From assembly GCA_035610835.1 (NCBI GenBank), contig CM069458.1:30281449-30345448 (forward strand): 64,000 nucleotides of DNA. The letters are read 5' to 3'. The notes beneath the pieces were generated by a model that searched no databases, had not been told where the DNA came from, and was given only the letters and a program-made list of their open reading frames with translations. Of this stretch, positions 36,701 through 51,700 are shown piece after piece. The stretch's first letter is position 1. The number at the start of each line of letters is the position of its first letter. Origin of the DNA: Ophiura sarsii. Its lineage: Eukaryota > Echinodermata > Ophiuroidea > Amphilepidida > Ophiuridae. A program made the translations under genes and the position numbers.

Positions 36701-39700
36701 TCAAAGTATTGATGATGGGATGGGTCCAGTTATGAAGTCTCTGACATTCATCATATGGTATCAGTTCCACGGAAATTCCTTTAAGCAGATCAGAACCTGC
36801 TGGGTAACAAAATGGTGAGTTGGATGTAATGAAAACATGTATGATATGTCAATCTGCAAATGTAGTCCTAGTCCTAGACCTACACTCTTAACACAACATG
36901 GTCAATTCGACTAAGGACAGCATATAACTATTATAATGCACCCATCGGATCGTAAAAAAAAATCAAAACATTTGGACTCTGTTTTTTTAAGTTAGGTGCA
37001 GTTGATGCCATCCTTACTGTCAAAATGACCCTGTTGTTTTTAGAGTGTAAGTGCATTTGAAACTGCATCTATTTTGTAGAGGCTGAAACTCCTATAGGCC
37101 TAAATATGGCTGTAGAGAATTCCCAAGATGAGGCTTTCAGTTCTTATTCACAACAAGTTCTAGAAACACTGAATTATCTGCCCGTATTTGGTATTCTGTA
37201 GGGCATGTATCTCACTTTCTAAAGACTGCTGTGTGAGAGCTAGCGTTCTCTTACGTCTATGATTTCACTGAAGCTTGTGACGCGATCAAGCGGAATGAGG
37301 CGGATGTGGGGAATTTGATTTTGAGTTATAGGTAAAAAGAAGGACAAATTCTCATGTTTTACTATGTTTTCTCAGATGGTCAATTGTTTGTAACTTAGAA
37401 ACTAGAAATTCAATTTTAGTTAGGTTTGGACCATACTGTAGCATTTTTCTCCTGCTTTTAAATGATATTGAAAACTGCCGACATGCGACTCATTTCGCTT
37501 GATCATGTCACAAATAATCTTTTAATCCGGTTCTAAATCGCCAGTCACTTTCATATCCAGTGGCGTAATTAGAGGAGGATGGGCGTCGTGAGCTGAAAAG
37601 AAATTACAATGCTTACTACGGTTTCCCCAACCAGCAACAAAACAGTTGTGATACGCTTCACTTTCGTTCAACTTCGTCGCCACACAAATTGGTCTCACAA
37701 AGTCGGTGTAGTTCCCTGGTTGTTCTAGCCTTATCATAACTAAGTCATTGTTGTAATCCAATGCGCTATAGTATGGATGAACCAAAACTCCGCCGGTGGT
37801 TAACTGCTGGCCATTATCTGGGAGTAGTGGAATTGCGGTGAGGAAATTCATTCCGAAAATGATCTCATATGCATAATTTCTGATAAAAATCAAAAGAATA
37901 TTACAGTTAGACGTCAAATAAATCCATGTTCTATGGGCAGTCAATAGTTAGGTCACCCAAGCCCTATATGAAAGCTATGAAGATTGTTAAAACGGGGTCA
38001 GTCTTCACAAACATGCACAAACACAATAGTCAAACGACCTTGCTATTGTCAACACTCATATCAAATCGTTTGGGGCCATTCAAATAAACTACTAAACGCA
38101 AAATTTCTATTGTAGAATTTCTTTTGAAAACCCACGAAAAATCCTCCTAAAATGCTGGCCGTTTACACTTAAATTGTCATAAATAAAAATATATAATTCG
38201 GAACCCCCAGTAATCGACCTCCATGTGAAGCTAATAATATTCTCTCTCGAAATATATATTTTTCAAGTGCATATATATTACAGTCGAACCGAAAATAATT
38301 TTTATCTGTGTCAAATTTCAGGAAAAACATGCACCGTTCTGTGCTTGAAAGCTCGCGTTACACAGAGTTTTTAGAAATTCGAGTCCTACCCCGGGTTCTT
38401 ATGGACGCCTTAAAGGTCCCAAGAGGGCGGCCTAATGCCTGGTAATCGGGTTTGAGATGAAGCTAAATAAATTTCCTGGTTTCTCGTGCAAAAATTAATC
38501 TGATTGGATAATCAGGGCGACCGTAATTAACATTTAAAGGGTCAGAGGGTAATTTATTGTAAACTGGCATTTCCCATATCTTCCGTGTTAAGAACAAACG
38601 GTACTATAGAGAATGTGTTTGAATAGTGGTGGCCTTGTGCATTGTTGCGTAGTCGGGCGTTAAGTGCTTAGATAAATACAACCTGAAAGCAGGTTAAAGT
38701 CGGCATACATAAAGGTCCCTTACAGCTCAAAACGTTTTGATATGCCCTACACAGAGGACTGCAGTGCAAATCTGTACGATTTTCGCCATGAAATGTCTAT
38801 CGCCGATTTCATTCTGTGGTATGAAGCTATGAAGTTTCCGTGGTATTCGCTATCTCCAAGCAGATAGAGCAACACGTACATGGCCTTTTTTGTAGACGAG
38901 GGTTCATTTCATGATTTGGTGAGGCTTAGTATGAGTTAGGATTCCTGTAATTTCGAAGACCACATATTTTCAAAACGTGAATTTGCCAACATTTTACGAC
39001 ATAAATTTGGTCACAAAACGTGTTTAATACCATTCCGCAGATACTATTGACCCTCCTTTAAAATTCTACATGATTTTCAACAAGTTTCTCAGTTTTTGAG
39101 ATGCCCAAATAGACAATTTTCCAAAGCTATTTCTAGCAAATATTGCAGTTGCACTGAGACTCCATTGTTTTCTTGCGTACAATAAAATCTGACATGCAGC
39201 GTGACCTCTCTGCTGGCTGACGGGTAAATGGATAAATGGATCTCTCAGGTATAGAGTGAATCAAGTGTTTTTTGTTTTTCAAAATGTCTGAACATTTTGT
39301 TGAATTTTGAACAATATTGGAAATTTTCAAAACATTTCAAAATTTTAGTTATTTTGTCGAACTTTTATTTTTGAGTTTCGGGAACTTGCGCGTCCAAATG
39401 GACGCAAAATACACATGTCTAGAGTTTAAAAAAGGCGTCCAAATTTTCAAAAATCATGTCTGGACGCGCTTACGGAAAGCCTGTTCCATTGTATGGATTT
39501 CAAATCAATTGGAATAGCCCAATGATAAAAAACATACATAGAGGACTGCATGGTCACACTCACATGCAATCTGCAGAAGTTATAGCCATCTGTTCACTAA
39601 GCAAAACAGCACTGCATAGATGAGCGCCCTCTGTGTCCCGCATTGAGCCTATCCATGGCCAATCCCCAGGCTGGGCATCTAACCAATCAGAGTTTGATGT

Positions 39701-42700
39701 ATTGTAACTAGATGTCATCATAAGAGGACTGGTTCCGCATAGGGTGGTTTCAAAAATGTCTGTTAAAAGTGGGGTGTGAATTAAACAATTAATTAAAATT
39801 TAAGTAAAATGAAGATCACAAAAATGTCCTTTCAATCAAATGTTTTCTGAAAAATACCAATATACTCCAGCATCACTAGCCTCCCATACGGACATAATCT
39901 AATGACCTATGTTTGTGGGTTGTGACATACTGTAATATGTGTCTGTAGGCGCTAGGCTACCATGGGCTTTAGTCCAAGTAAGAGGGTGGGGGCAAGAGGG
40001 ATAATACGGCTAAACCCACACCCCCAACATATCAGTAAAATGACCCACCTTTTGATATTTTCCGCCCCTACAGTGATAGTTCAGGATGAATGTGTACCTG
40101 GGTCATTCTTCAGTAAATGTTACATTTCGAGTTTCTAGAAACTCGGTTTTAAATTTCAATTTTTTCTAGCTTTGAATATTTGTTCACAAAGATAAACATC
40201 TCTAACATATTAAAAACATGTTTGACGCAATCTTTGATGTACTGCTAAATAATAGCGTGTTCTAACCTCGCGTGTGTTAAAGTTTATGTGCGGCAAGTTC
40301 AAACGGTCAAAGCAGTGTTTCTATTCTCCTTTTATTTCGAAGGATATGGTGCTGCATAAGGCCTGTGACGGAGATGACGCAAAACATAGGGACAGAAATG
40401 TCCCGACAAAAACTGGTAAATTAAGCTCCAATAGGCATATAATTCCATAATTGGCTGGATGAAATACGTTTAAATTGTTAATAACTAGCGTTTATAAGTA
40501 TTTTCATGAAAACAATCCCCTTCACCAAATTAATATGGCAATCGGAAATTTTAAGTGTAACCATCGGGACATAGGTGTTTGTAGGGTATTGGCATCAAAC
40601 ATTTGACAAATGTTATATAAAAAAATAATTCCTCAGCCTTTTTTATGATTTTATTATTATGGGGAATATGTTTATGAACAGAAATATACTAAAAGAAGTA
40701 TTCAAGTGTAACAAAATTACCAGATATAGGATATCAAAATGTCGGGACATGAAATGTGACATTTACTGAAGAATGACCCACCTACATTTGATGATTGAGT
40801 GTGGCATGTTCGGTACCAAGGTGTTGGACTACAGTAAATGCAAGAAATCACTTTTTAGCTTAAAATAAAGGAAAAATAAGAAATGAACATTTACTTTGAT
40901 TTGTATTTTGATGCATTTTTAACTTCAGTGAACTTGACTTGACACCAACCTACTGTGAATGTCAACAATCAGTGTTTATTTTAAACAAACATCATTGGTT
41001 GAAAAAGGCTTGAAAGGAAACTAAACTACTGTGAAATAGCTGCCATATGCTATAGTATTTGATGATAATATTATCTTACTCAAATCACTAAAGCATGTTA
41101 TCAAATGGCATTTACAGCAGCTTTTATTATTTTTCTCTATTCATTACTGTTTGCCAAGAATGATGTCAATTTGCAGTACATGTTCAAAACCAGTTTAACA
41201 CTGTTTAAACTGGTTTAACTGCAAAAAGGTCGAAACAATCATTGCCGATTTGTATGCGCTTCAAAGAAAGGGACTGTTTTTGTGCATTGTGACATACGTG
41301 ATATGTCAAAATGAAAAACTATATAGAGCGCCCGCTGTAGCGGGTAGCCCAAAAAGTTATGATTTTAAAGAAAAATAGAGCCAGAATTGCAAGGGTAAGG
41401 CACTCTTATTGATATCGACAGGATTTCGATTTCTCTTTTTAATGCTTACAATATTATAGTACTAGTTCCTCAGGCCACATACATACCACATGTATGGGTA
41501 GGGAAAATCTGTGATAATGTTATTTCCTTAACCCTATATAACATATAGGGGTAGGGAAAATCTGTGATAAAATCTGGGGCGGGGTGGCACGAAAAATTCC
41601 GCAATGAAAATCTGTGATCATATTATTTCCCATTTTGGCTTTTATTGTAAAAATGGCCTTACATTAGCTTAACTTGTTCTGAATTACACATTTCAGACTA
41701 ATTTTAAGCTAATTTTAAGTAATTTTGACATTAAAAGTCAACATTTTTGATTGTTTGGGGGATAAAATGGGGTAGAGCTTGAGCTGACTGGGGGGGGGGG
41801 GCAAAAGTCCTGACTATGCCCTCCCATGCCCCCTGTATTGCCGCCAACTGGTTCAACAGGCCAACAGACCACTCAGGTAGGGTCGTCAGTTGAGCGCTTC
41901 TTTGTTCACAAGTTTTGTGAACATGTTGGTTAATTTTCAAGATTTGTCTAAATTTTAAAAACAAAGTTTAAAAAAAATTACAAAATGTTCAAAACATTTT
42001 TTTTTTTAAATGGTTTTTTTTTTTTAAATGGTCATTTAACAAATTTAACAATGTTAATTTATTTTTAAAAATGTTCAATTAACAAATTTAACAATGTTAA
42101 TTTATTTTTAATCCAAATTTATTCGAAAAATTGTGAATAGTTTGTAAACAATTGGTAAACAAATTGTAAAAGAATTCAAAGAAAAAAAATGGGTCAGTCC
42201 AGTCCGTAGAACAGATTGTTACACCTTACCTCCCTCAGCCAAAGTGCACATTCTCCTGCTTCCATCCTCTTCTGGATGTTTCTCACAATTCAGAAACAAT
42301 GGCTCTCCAGAAGCAGCCAGATACGGGCCGCTGCAAGCCAACGATATATTCATGCAGGCCTCGCGACAAAACCAGTATATTGGTTGGTCGTGGGGGCATT
42401 GTGGGAAGATAGACCCACAGACGAATGTTAGCAAGTCTGGATGGCATTGGAATATGGGTAGGTTGAAGGGGATCGAGGCATCATCATTATCGGCAAATGT
42501 TGTGGAGTAAGGCAGCAACGCACCGCATGTTGGGTCTGTGATTGGTTTGCACGGAGCTGAAAGTAAGATATTAACTAAATATAATATACTGTAAAGTGGA
42601 AATTGTACATATATTAATTTTGTACGTAGATCTATGTAAGGAAGCTCAAGGTAGCATGCGTGTTCCCATTCTATCGCGGGGCGGGGGTTCTGACATTGGA

Positions 42701-45700
42701 AAGGGTATAGTTATGTGTCGCCCTGAATACCCCCCTTTTCTGCTAGCTCTAAAGATGCCCTTGTTATCCTGCATCAGCTCTTAAGACTCCCATTTTATTG
42801 AAAATTCAAAATTCAAAATGCATTCTAAAACCCACATTTTTCGAAAATTAGCGTTTTTACTAATCAAATTGGAAAAACAAACCAGTTCTTAAGACCCTAC
42901 TTTTTCGAGAAAATCAGTTCTTTCCCTTATTTTTCGTCATAAAATTATTTCAGATCAGTTCCGAAGCCCCCCTTTTTGAGACGCTGGTTGGCACATCCCC
43001 CCCAAATAGTTAAGTGGCCCCCAGAGCATGCTGTCTCCTGGTATGCAAAGGTGGTCTATCAAATGGTGGGGAGGAGGGGTTAGCTTATTAGGCCCCCCCC
43101 CCCCCCAAAAGGTTGTGTTGCCCTCAGCGACCGACCCTAAAATCGCAAAAACAAGGGTCAGCTTTTTTTCCAACTTTTTTTCAACTTTTTTCTTTTTTCT
43201 CATTTTTTTCTTCTAGATTTAAATTTGATCTTAAAGTGTCTAAATGTAACTATTTCTTGCTTGAAATGAATAAGTTAGTTTTTTAGACTATTATCACACG
43301 AGAAACTTTAGTTAAATTGACTTATGGCCTACACCAATTTTGTCTCAACATAAACCATTTATTTTTCAGCAAGAAAAAAAAGAAGGATTTCCGACGCGAT
43401 TTAAATTTGTTAGCACTTGAGGGCAACACAATTTTATTTTATTTTTGCCTTATATACTTACGACATGCTAACTCATCAGAGTAATCCCCACAGTCATCAT
43501 AAAAGTCACAGGTAACATTGCGATTCAAGCATTCTCCATTGTCACACTGAAAACCATCTCCATAAAGACAGTCTATTTATAGATATAAGAAATAAAATAA
43601 TGCTCATCAAATTAAAATACAGAAGGGTATACAGAGTTCCCAGAATAATAGACACCCATGTATATTGTTCCAAAATAGGTTAAAGGCATATTATACGATC
43701 TTTTCCATGGGACGCCCTCTATCCTTGATTTCTTTTGAAAGCAGATTTTCTTGCAGTTTTACTAATTATTTCTAATCATAAATCATAAGTATATTCCGAG
43801 TTACAGAGCGATATGATCCCAAATTACTTAGGAGGTTTAAAATAGATTGTCCTGCTGCAGGACAGTTTATTTTCATTCTAAATTCACTAAGACGGAGCTG
43901 CAATGGGGTCAGAGATGGGGGTCGCCCGCAGACTGGATTCAGACTAGCTTGGTCGGCGATAGAGTCACAGGAACGGGCCGCTGATTAGAACAGCTTGGTT
44001 TTAGCTTGGTTGATTATACTAAGAGGGGCAGGGAAGGGGCGAGGACGTTGATTTCGTCTAGAAGATTACCAGATTTCCACCCAAATTGACACCCTGCTAC
44101 GATAACTGCCTCACTCATTTGTTTAAAGTTTTGATTAAACACACAAAAACATATTTCAAGCATATGTTTATTAACCATTTTGGTTTTAGAAAAAACACAT
44201 GGTTTAAAAGATAGCATAATTGAACCTCTACAAGGCCCCACACCACCAAATCAGTTCCCTATTGCTTTGTGTGGTTAAGAGGTCAAGTTTGTGTTAATTT
44301 TTTTCACCTTTAGAGCAAACTGGTTCATTCAAATCATTGTTTTTATTGAAGATCTAGATGTCTTCTGCTTCAAAACAATCACTTTTGTGGGGGGTAACCA
44401 GCATTTTTCCCCGCTACGGGCCAATGAAATCTATCTTAGGTACGACAGACTACCTTCATCCTAAGATCAGAGATTCTAGCTCTAAATTGGTGGAAACAGT
44501 GAAATCGTGTAAAATGATACCATTCAAGAAAAAGCTAGAGATTTTGGGCCTGATGTGGAGGAAATAACCTACATATGCAAATTATGAAACATTTAGGTAC
44601 ATTTACAGCATTTATTACCATTTCTGGGATGTTAAATTTAGACTTATGATGGGGTCAATCTTAATTTCAAACACTGCCATGTAATGTCAGATTGCAAAAT
44701 ATGATTTGGTGGTGCAAAATCTTTGGGTGGTGTGTACTCTTATGCACTGCAAAACCTGTGTCCAATCTACTGTAAAAGTGGTAATTTTTGTGCAATTAAT
44801 TGTTCGCGCTTTGCCGATTTTCAACTGTTTTACGTGTTTTTAAATTCACGATTTGTAGCTTCATCACAAAGACCTATACTCAAATATTTGGGTGTTATCA
44901 TTTGGTTCGAGTTCGAAAATAAAATGTAGCGTGAAAATTTCCACTTTTACAGAATATGTTATAAACTGCTCACAAAAAGTATCGAAACACTTAGAAATGA
45001 TCCAATATATAACGGCTCGAAAGGGTATGCATTAATCGAAGCAAATAACCAAGTGCATAATTTTGTTCTGCGTATTTCGATACCTCAATCGATGAGATGC
45101 GATGTTGCGGAGCGAAGTTATTGTCATTTCAATGGTCGTGGGTCCAGTTTCAAAAGTGACAATCATCCTATAGAAAGAGGTTTGCATTACTGTGTAGAAT
45201 GATCAGATTCGTGCATTTCAATAGGGATGAGTGTCACTTTTGAAACTGGACCCAAGATCATTGAAATGACAATAACTCCGCTCCGCAACATCGTATCTCA
45301 ACGATCGAGGTGTCAAAATACAAAATTATGCACTTGGGTATTTGCTTCGATTAATGCATACCCTTTCGAGCCATTATGTATTGGATCATTTCTAAGTGTT
45401 TCGATACTTTTTGTGAGCAGTTTATATTATTTTTAAATAAAACATACCATGGTCCGGAACAGCTTGAATCAAAATCACAAATCCTTGCTCGTTGACCGTC
45501 CGATCCGTCACAAATCTTAACCACACATTAGATCCATTGGATTGAAACTCTGTCTGGGTTAAGTTTCCCAGAGAGCCTGCAAGCATCCCCAGGATGGAGG
45601 TATTGTTGGAAGGGTCCAGTCCATCGCCTAGCAACAGATAGTCGCAGCATGCTTCAGTGCTGAAATTCTGCACTTGAATGATTATATGGGTGCGAGGCGG

Positions 45701-48700
45701 TCCTTTGAACCACCACTGACAGTCGATATTGTTGCCATAGTTATTTGGGTGATTAGGTGAATAGATGGTGAGGAGTTGGTTGACCACCAGCTGTGGGTCA
45801 TAGGTCGGATCGCAAGATTTTACTGCAATGGTTAAACAAATTTAAATGAAAAATTACAAAATGTATTTCTATTGGTAGTTATCATTACCGATTTGGCAAA
45901 GCCAACGAGGTTAATGACTCATTTATCATACGATATAGAGAAAAGCATATTGCGGAGTTAAGGGGGGACTTAAGGAAGTTTTTTTTTTAAATTTTGTGAG
46001 TTGAACTATTAATCAAATGCATATAAAAGTATACATTTTTGGATGGGATTTGGGTCAGAGAATCCATTTTTGGCATCAATTTCGACCAAAAATGTTGATT
46101 TTTTGAAAAAATCATTAAAAAAAATCACTTTTTTGACCAATTTTCTTTGGGACAAGCTAACAAAATTAATTTTGAGTAAAAAATGCCCAAAATTGCTTGA
46201 TTATACTATTAAGACACTAATCTAGGGAAGATTTTCTCATTTTTTCTTCTAAAGCCGTATTTTCGAAATTTTGACCCAAAATGGCAAAAAAAGTGGTCAA
46301 AATTTCAACAAAAAAAAGTTTAGGTGAAAAAATGAGAGAATCGTCCCTAGATTAGGGACATAACATTAGAATCAAGCAATTTTGGTTATTTTTTACTCAA
46401 AAATAATTTTGTAAGCTTGTTCAAAAAAAAAAATTGGGTCAAAAAAGTGAATTAAAAAAATGTCACATTTTTGGTCAAAATTGACGCCAAATTTGGATTC
46501 TCTGATCCATTTCCTTTCCAAAAATGTATACATTTGTATGCATTTGATAAATAGTTCAATAATTACAGCCCTCGCAAAAATCAAAAAATCAAATCAAAAA
46601 CTTCCTTGAGTCCCCCCTTAAGACGCTATGTCTCGATAGAAAAACAACCTGTTGTACCTGCCTGACCAACCCATTTTTAAAAACAAATCAATATTCTAAT
46701 TTTTTAACCCGAACAACAGGTTTTATTTTTTGTCGCCTGAGAAATGTCTAGACAGTGAACTATAACCTATAGTAACTGCTCAGAGGCAAACGATGGGTAT
46801 GATATTTCAAGAAAAAGTATGATAAATATCACACTCACGTCAAAATCTATAATATTACATCAACTTATGGTTGTTGTTGAAAGCGTGCAGCCCACCTATC
46901 TTGGGCAAGATTTGTCCTCTTTCCGAATGATATCAGCTCCAACGTTGGGCATTTCCATTTAAATCCATACGTCACCCCCTATGGAAGACATGACCTTGAT
47001 TTTGCACATAGGGAGTGTAGATTTCAAATAGAGTCACCCATGCAAGTAAACTCATTTGAAATTCACTCCCAGTAGGGAAGATTAAGGTAATGTCTTCTAC
47101 AGGGTAGGGGGGTGTATGGATTTCTAATGGAATAGCCCATTTTGAAGGCTCCAAGCCGAACATGGGTCACTTATCAGAGGGAGAAAATCCTTATTTTGGG
47201 TAGATTTTCCACTTAGTGCAAAGTGTAGTTTAGGCGAGGCCAAAAACACTCTGTTACGGGTTGTGAGTTGGTTAGTCATTCATTTCAAAATGACACAAAA
47301 TATCACCAAAAAATGTAAAATCTTTGCCATTTTTGGACTAACTATAAAAAAATAAAAATAATAAAAATAATATAAATAAATTTAAAAAATCCCCTCAAAC
47401 TTGTGTAATTTGGGTTGGTATGCATTTTAATGTGAAACTTTCCCCCCATTTAAAACAAAATCTGGGTCGGTCGGTCAGGGTTGGTTTTAGTCGTCATTGA
47501 GCTGGATTTTCTCCAGTATTTATCACCTGGTAAAACGTCAATGGTTGGCAGCATAATTCTTCACGGTTTTAAAAATCAAAAACTAAAGTCATCATTGAGT
47601 GTCTGCTGTTCCCCTTATCATTATGCAACTATACACTCTTAAAATTACAGGGTCATTTTTAATAAGGATGGCACCAACTATGCCCCCCCCCCCCCCAACC
47701 TACAAGAGGTCTAAATTTGACCCCATTTTTTTAGGTTAGGTGCAGCGCTTGTGATTAAAGGCATATTATGCTATCTTTTTCATGGGATGACCTCTATCCT
47801 TGATTTTCTTTTTTTAAAGCAGATTTTCTTGCAGATTTACATTTCTGATCATAAATCATACATATATTCTGAGTTACAGAGCGATACGATTCCTAATTAC
47901 TTCAAAATCATGATTTTAAGAGGTTGAAAATAGATTGTCCTGTTTCAGGACAGATTATTTTCATTCTAAATTCACTCTAAAAGTAATTAGGAATCGTATC
48001 ACCCTGTAAGTTGTAACTCGGAATGCATTTATGTCGATATATCATCAGAAATGTAAATCTGCAAGAAAATCTGCTATCAAAAAAAAAGAAGGATAGAGGG
48101 TGTCCCATAATATTTATTTATTTATTTTAAAAATTCAATTAATTGGCAGGCGTCTGCAGACGACATTCCAAATGTTCACAAAAATGTTCACAAAAATGTT
48201 TCAAAAATGTTGAAATGATTGAATATCATTACCATATTTGGAATCACCATGAGAAAATATATTGAAATAAGTACAAACATACCTAGTTTTGGTCCAGTAA
48301 TCCTTGAGATAAAGTTTGAAAAGTGGGAAAGGTTTCTGAAAAATCTATTTGATATAATATTGTAATGGTAAAACTAACATGACTAATAGCTGCGTGGAAA
48401 GTGTTAAATAGATCACCACCAGGCCCGTAAGCAGGATTTTTTTTAGGGGGGGGGCGTATTTTTTTGAAAAGGTACATTGGTACCCAAAAAATCGTAAAAG
48501 GTTGCCCCCAATTTTTTTTTAGTCATCTAAGACAATTTTGAGAGCGGGGGGGGGGGGGGGGGGGGGGGGGGGTTAGGACATGTTTTAGTCCAAAACGGCC
48601 CGAAAAAACGCTTTTCAAAATGGGAAATGGGGCGTTTTCACAAAAAAAGGTACATTAGTACAAAAAAAAGGTACATTGGTACCCCAAAAAGGTGGGGGGG

Positions 48701-51700
48701 GGGGGGGGGGGGGGGTTAGGACATGTTTTAGTCCAAAACGGCCCGAAAAAACGCTTTTCAAAATGGGAAATGGGGTGTTTTTCGGAAAATTGGGGTAGGT
48801 GGGGGGCGTTTTCACAAAAAAAGGTACATTAGTACAAAAAAAAGGTACATTGGTACCCCAAAAAGGTACATTGGTACCAAAAAAAGGTACATTGGTACAA
48901 AAAAAAGGTACATTGGTACAAAAAAAAGGTACATTGGTACAAAAAAAAGGACTTTTTCAGATTTGGGGGGGGGGGGGGGGCATCCGCCCCCCCCCCCCCC
49001 CCCCCCCCCGTCCCCCCCCCTCTAGTTACGGGCCTGATCACCACCTACCACATAAATCACATAATACTGGACAATATTGAGCTACAACTGCCTCGTTACA
49101 ATGACTTGTTGCTGTCTTAGGATTACACAGTCTGGACTTTTGGACACATGGCTCTGTAAGAAAAAAGAAAAGAAAATCCAGATAGATTGAAGATACAAAG
49201 CATTGATGAAAGTTGTTGCTGTTCTGTCAACTTTAAAAGGCTATAGTAAATAATGTGCCATCCGAAAAAGATTTGTCAATATGGCATTTCTTGATAGATG
49301 TAAAAGTTTGTAGATAGTGGCTTTGCCAGCTTGGCATTAAAAAACCTTCTTGGTTTGTTGTCCGAGTTCCTTTATGGACGATCATTTTATACATACATAC
49401 AAAAGCTTAGTTTTCCATCCGGCCTATCATCATGTACAATGTATACTATTGATATATCTTCATTGCAGTCACACACAGTCAAGTTGACAGTTTTTGGTGA
49501 TCGATCATCATAGCGACTGTTACTACTGCGCATACAAAAGGATGATCTATGTCAGAAGATCGATCGCTGGGCCAGTGTGAAAAGGCTTACTGTGGGCTAT
49601 TCCATTATAAATCCATACACCCCCTATGGAATACATTACCTTAATCTTCCCACAGGGAGTGTGAATTTCAAATGGGGTTACCTGTATGGGTAACTCCATT
49701 TGAAATCTACACTCCCTCTGAGGGAGATTAAGTTCATGTCTTTCATAGAGGTGTATAGATTTCAACTGGAATAGCCCATTTACCTGAGCAGTGACTTCCC
49801 CTCCAACCAGGACTGCATATACATTGGCACAATTCCACGTCTAATTCACCACTGTGCTCACAATCTAGGTTACATTCTGTGGAATAAACAGGACAAACAT
49901 GGTAATAATGTTGACGTTTTACTGCAAATCGAATGGATTAGGACAGTTTTTAAGTTTGAGACAAATTCTACTTACTAAATAAACTCATGGGCCTAGAATA
50001 GCATGAGTGCAAGCCAAAACGGCTGGGTCCGGGGCCCGCCTTAAGGCCCCTGGTGTTGGTGAGAGCTCCTGTCTTTTAAGGAAATTAATGATCTTTGCGA
50101 GCCGTATGAAATGAACTCCCTGGCCAGATCTGGCCCGCGGGCCGCCTATTGAGAATCCTTGGTTTAGTGGTTAGGCTCAGGGTTAGGTTTAAGATTAGGT
50201 CTAAATAACTCATCTAATTCAACTCCATGCTCACAATGATATTTTCATGAGAATAAACATGGAAAATATGGAATGGGCTATTCCAGCTAAAATCAACATG
50301 CCCCTTGTGGAAGACAATCCATGACCCTTATCTCACACACACAGGGAGTGTATATTTCAAACGGAGTCACCCACGCAGGTAACCCCATTTTAAATATACA
50401 CTCTCTGTGGGGAAGATGAAGGTCATGTCTCCCATATGGGGTATATGGAGCTTATGTTGGAGCTGTTCCCAAAAGAATTAGGTTTTGTGTTAGGAGTTTG
50501 TGATTGGGGTTACATTTTTAGGGATAAAGTTACGTTTAGATGCAAATTCCCCACTTGATCATGATCACAATGAAGGTGTTTTTGTATACATTATGTAGAA
50601 TAAAAATTGCAAACATGGAATGAATGAAAAAATGTATCGCAATAATGCGAGGGTTTAAAAAAAAGGCTAGTGGATAAAAAGGTATAGGCCTAAGGGGTTA
50701 AGGGGGATGTGCACCTTCGCATAGCCTCCGTAAAACTGCCGTAACTTCTTCAATATTCATTTAATCTTAATAAAAGTATACATTTTTTTGCAGGAAAGGG
50801 TTCAATGAATCCAACTATGATCATGAAATTGACCATTTTGGAGAAAATTATAAAAAACATGTTTTTTGACCCATTTTAGGTTCTGCAAAGATAACTCAAA
50901 ATATATTTTGCCAAATTGTGTCATACTAGTTTTATTATATTCCTCATGCAATTCCCTAGGAATTGTTTTTTTTTTTAATTTTTACTTTATTATTTTTTGA
51001 ATTATAGACTAAAAAGTGATAAAAAACATGATTTTTAACCTCCAAAATCGTGAAAATCACGTTTTTTGGTAAAAAATCATATTTTTTTGGCACTTTTTGG
51101 TCGATAATTCAAAAAATAATAAAGTAAAATTTAAAAAAAAAAAACGATTCCTAGGGAATTGCATGAGGAATGTAATAAAACTAGTTAGATAAAATTTAAC
51201 AAAATATATTTTGAGTTATCTTTGCAGAACCTAAAATGGGTCAAAAAACGTGTTTTTTATCATTTTCTCCCAAAATGGTCAATTTCATGATCATGTTTGG
51301 ATTCATTGAACCCTTTTCTGCAAAAAAATGTATACTTTTATATAGATTTAATAAATAATAAAGAAGTTACGGCAGTTTTAGGGAGGCTGTACCTGAAGGT
51401 GCACAGCCCCCTTAAGGTAAGGGTTTGAAAAATAAAAATGTTTAAGTTGGTTCAGTAGGTTAATAGCTGTTAGGGTTAAGGGCCTCCGTAAGGTTAGGTT
51501 GGGTTAAGGATAAGAGTTTAATTGGCTAAGATTAAAACTAAAATCTAAGTTTAGGCTTTTGGTTAGTAGTTTGGGTAACCGATTAGGGATGCTAGTTTGA
51601 ATTTGGTCAGTTGATTACTTATCTTCACTATTTACATACAGTTCCTGCGAGGGTGCTCAAGATGACGGCCATTATATAGATAGACACAGGGACAAGTCTT

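Noticed and set aside
46043..46225. Small plus-strand frame and similar frames at 30.1-30.8 kb and 56.1-56.9 kb
   Set aside because: They lie in foldback element arms and recur with the element, without conserved protein features.
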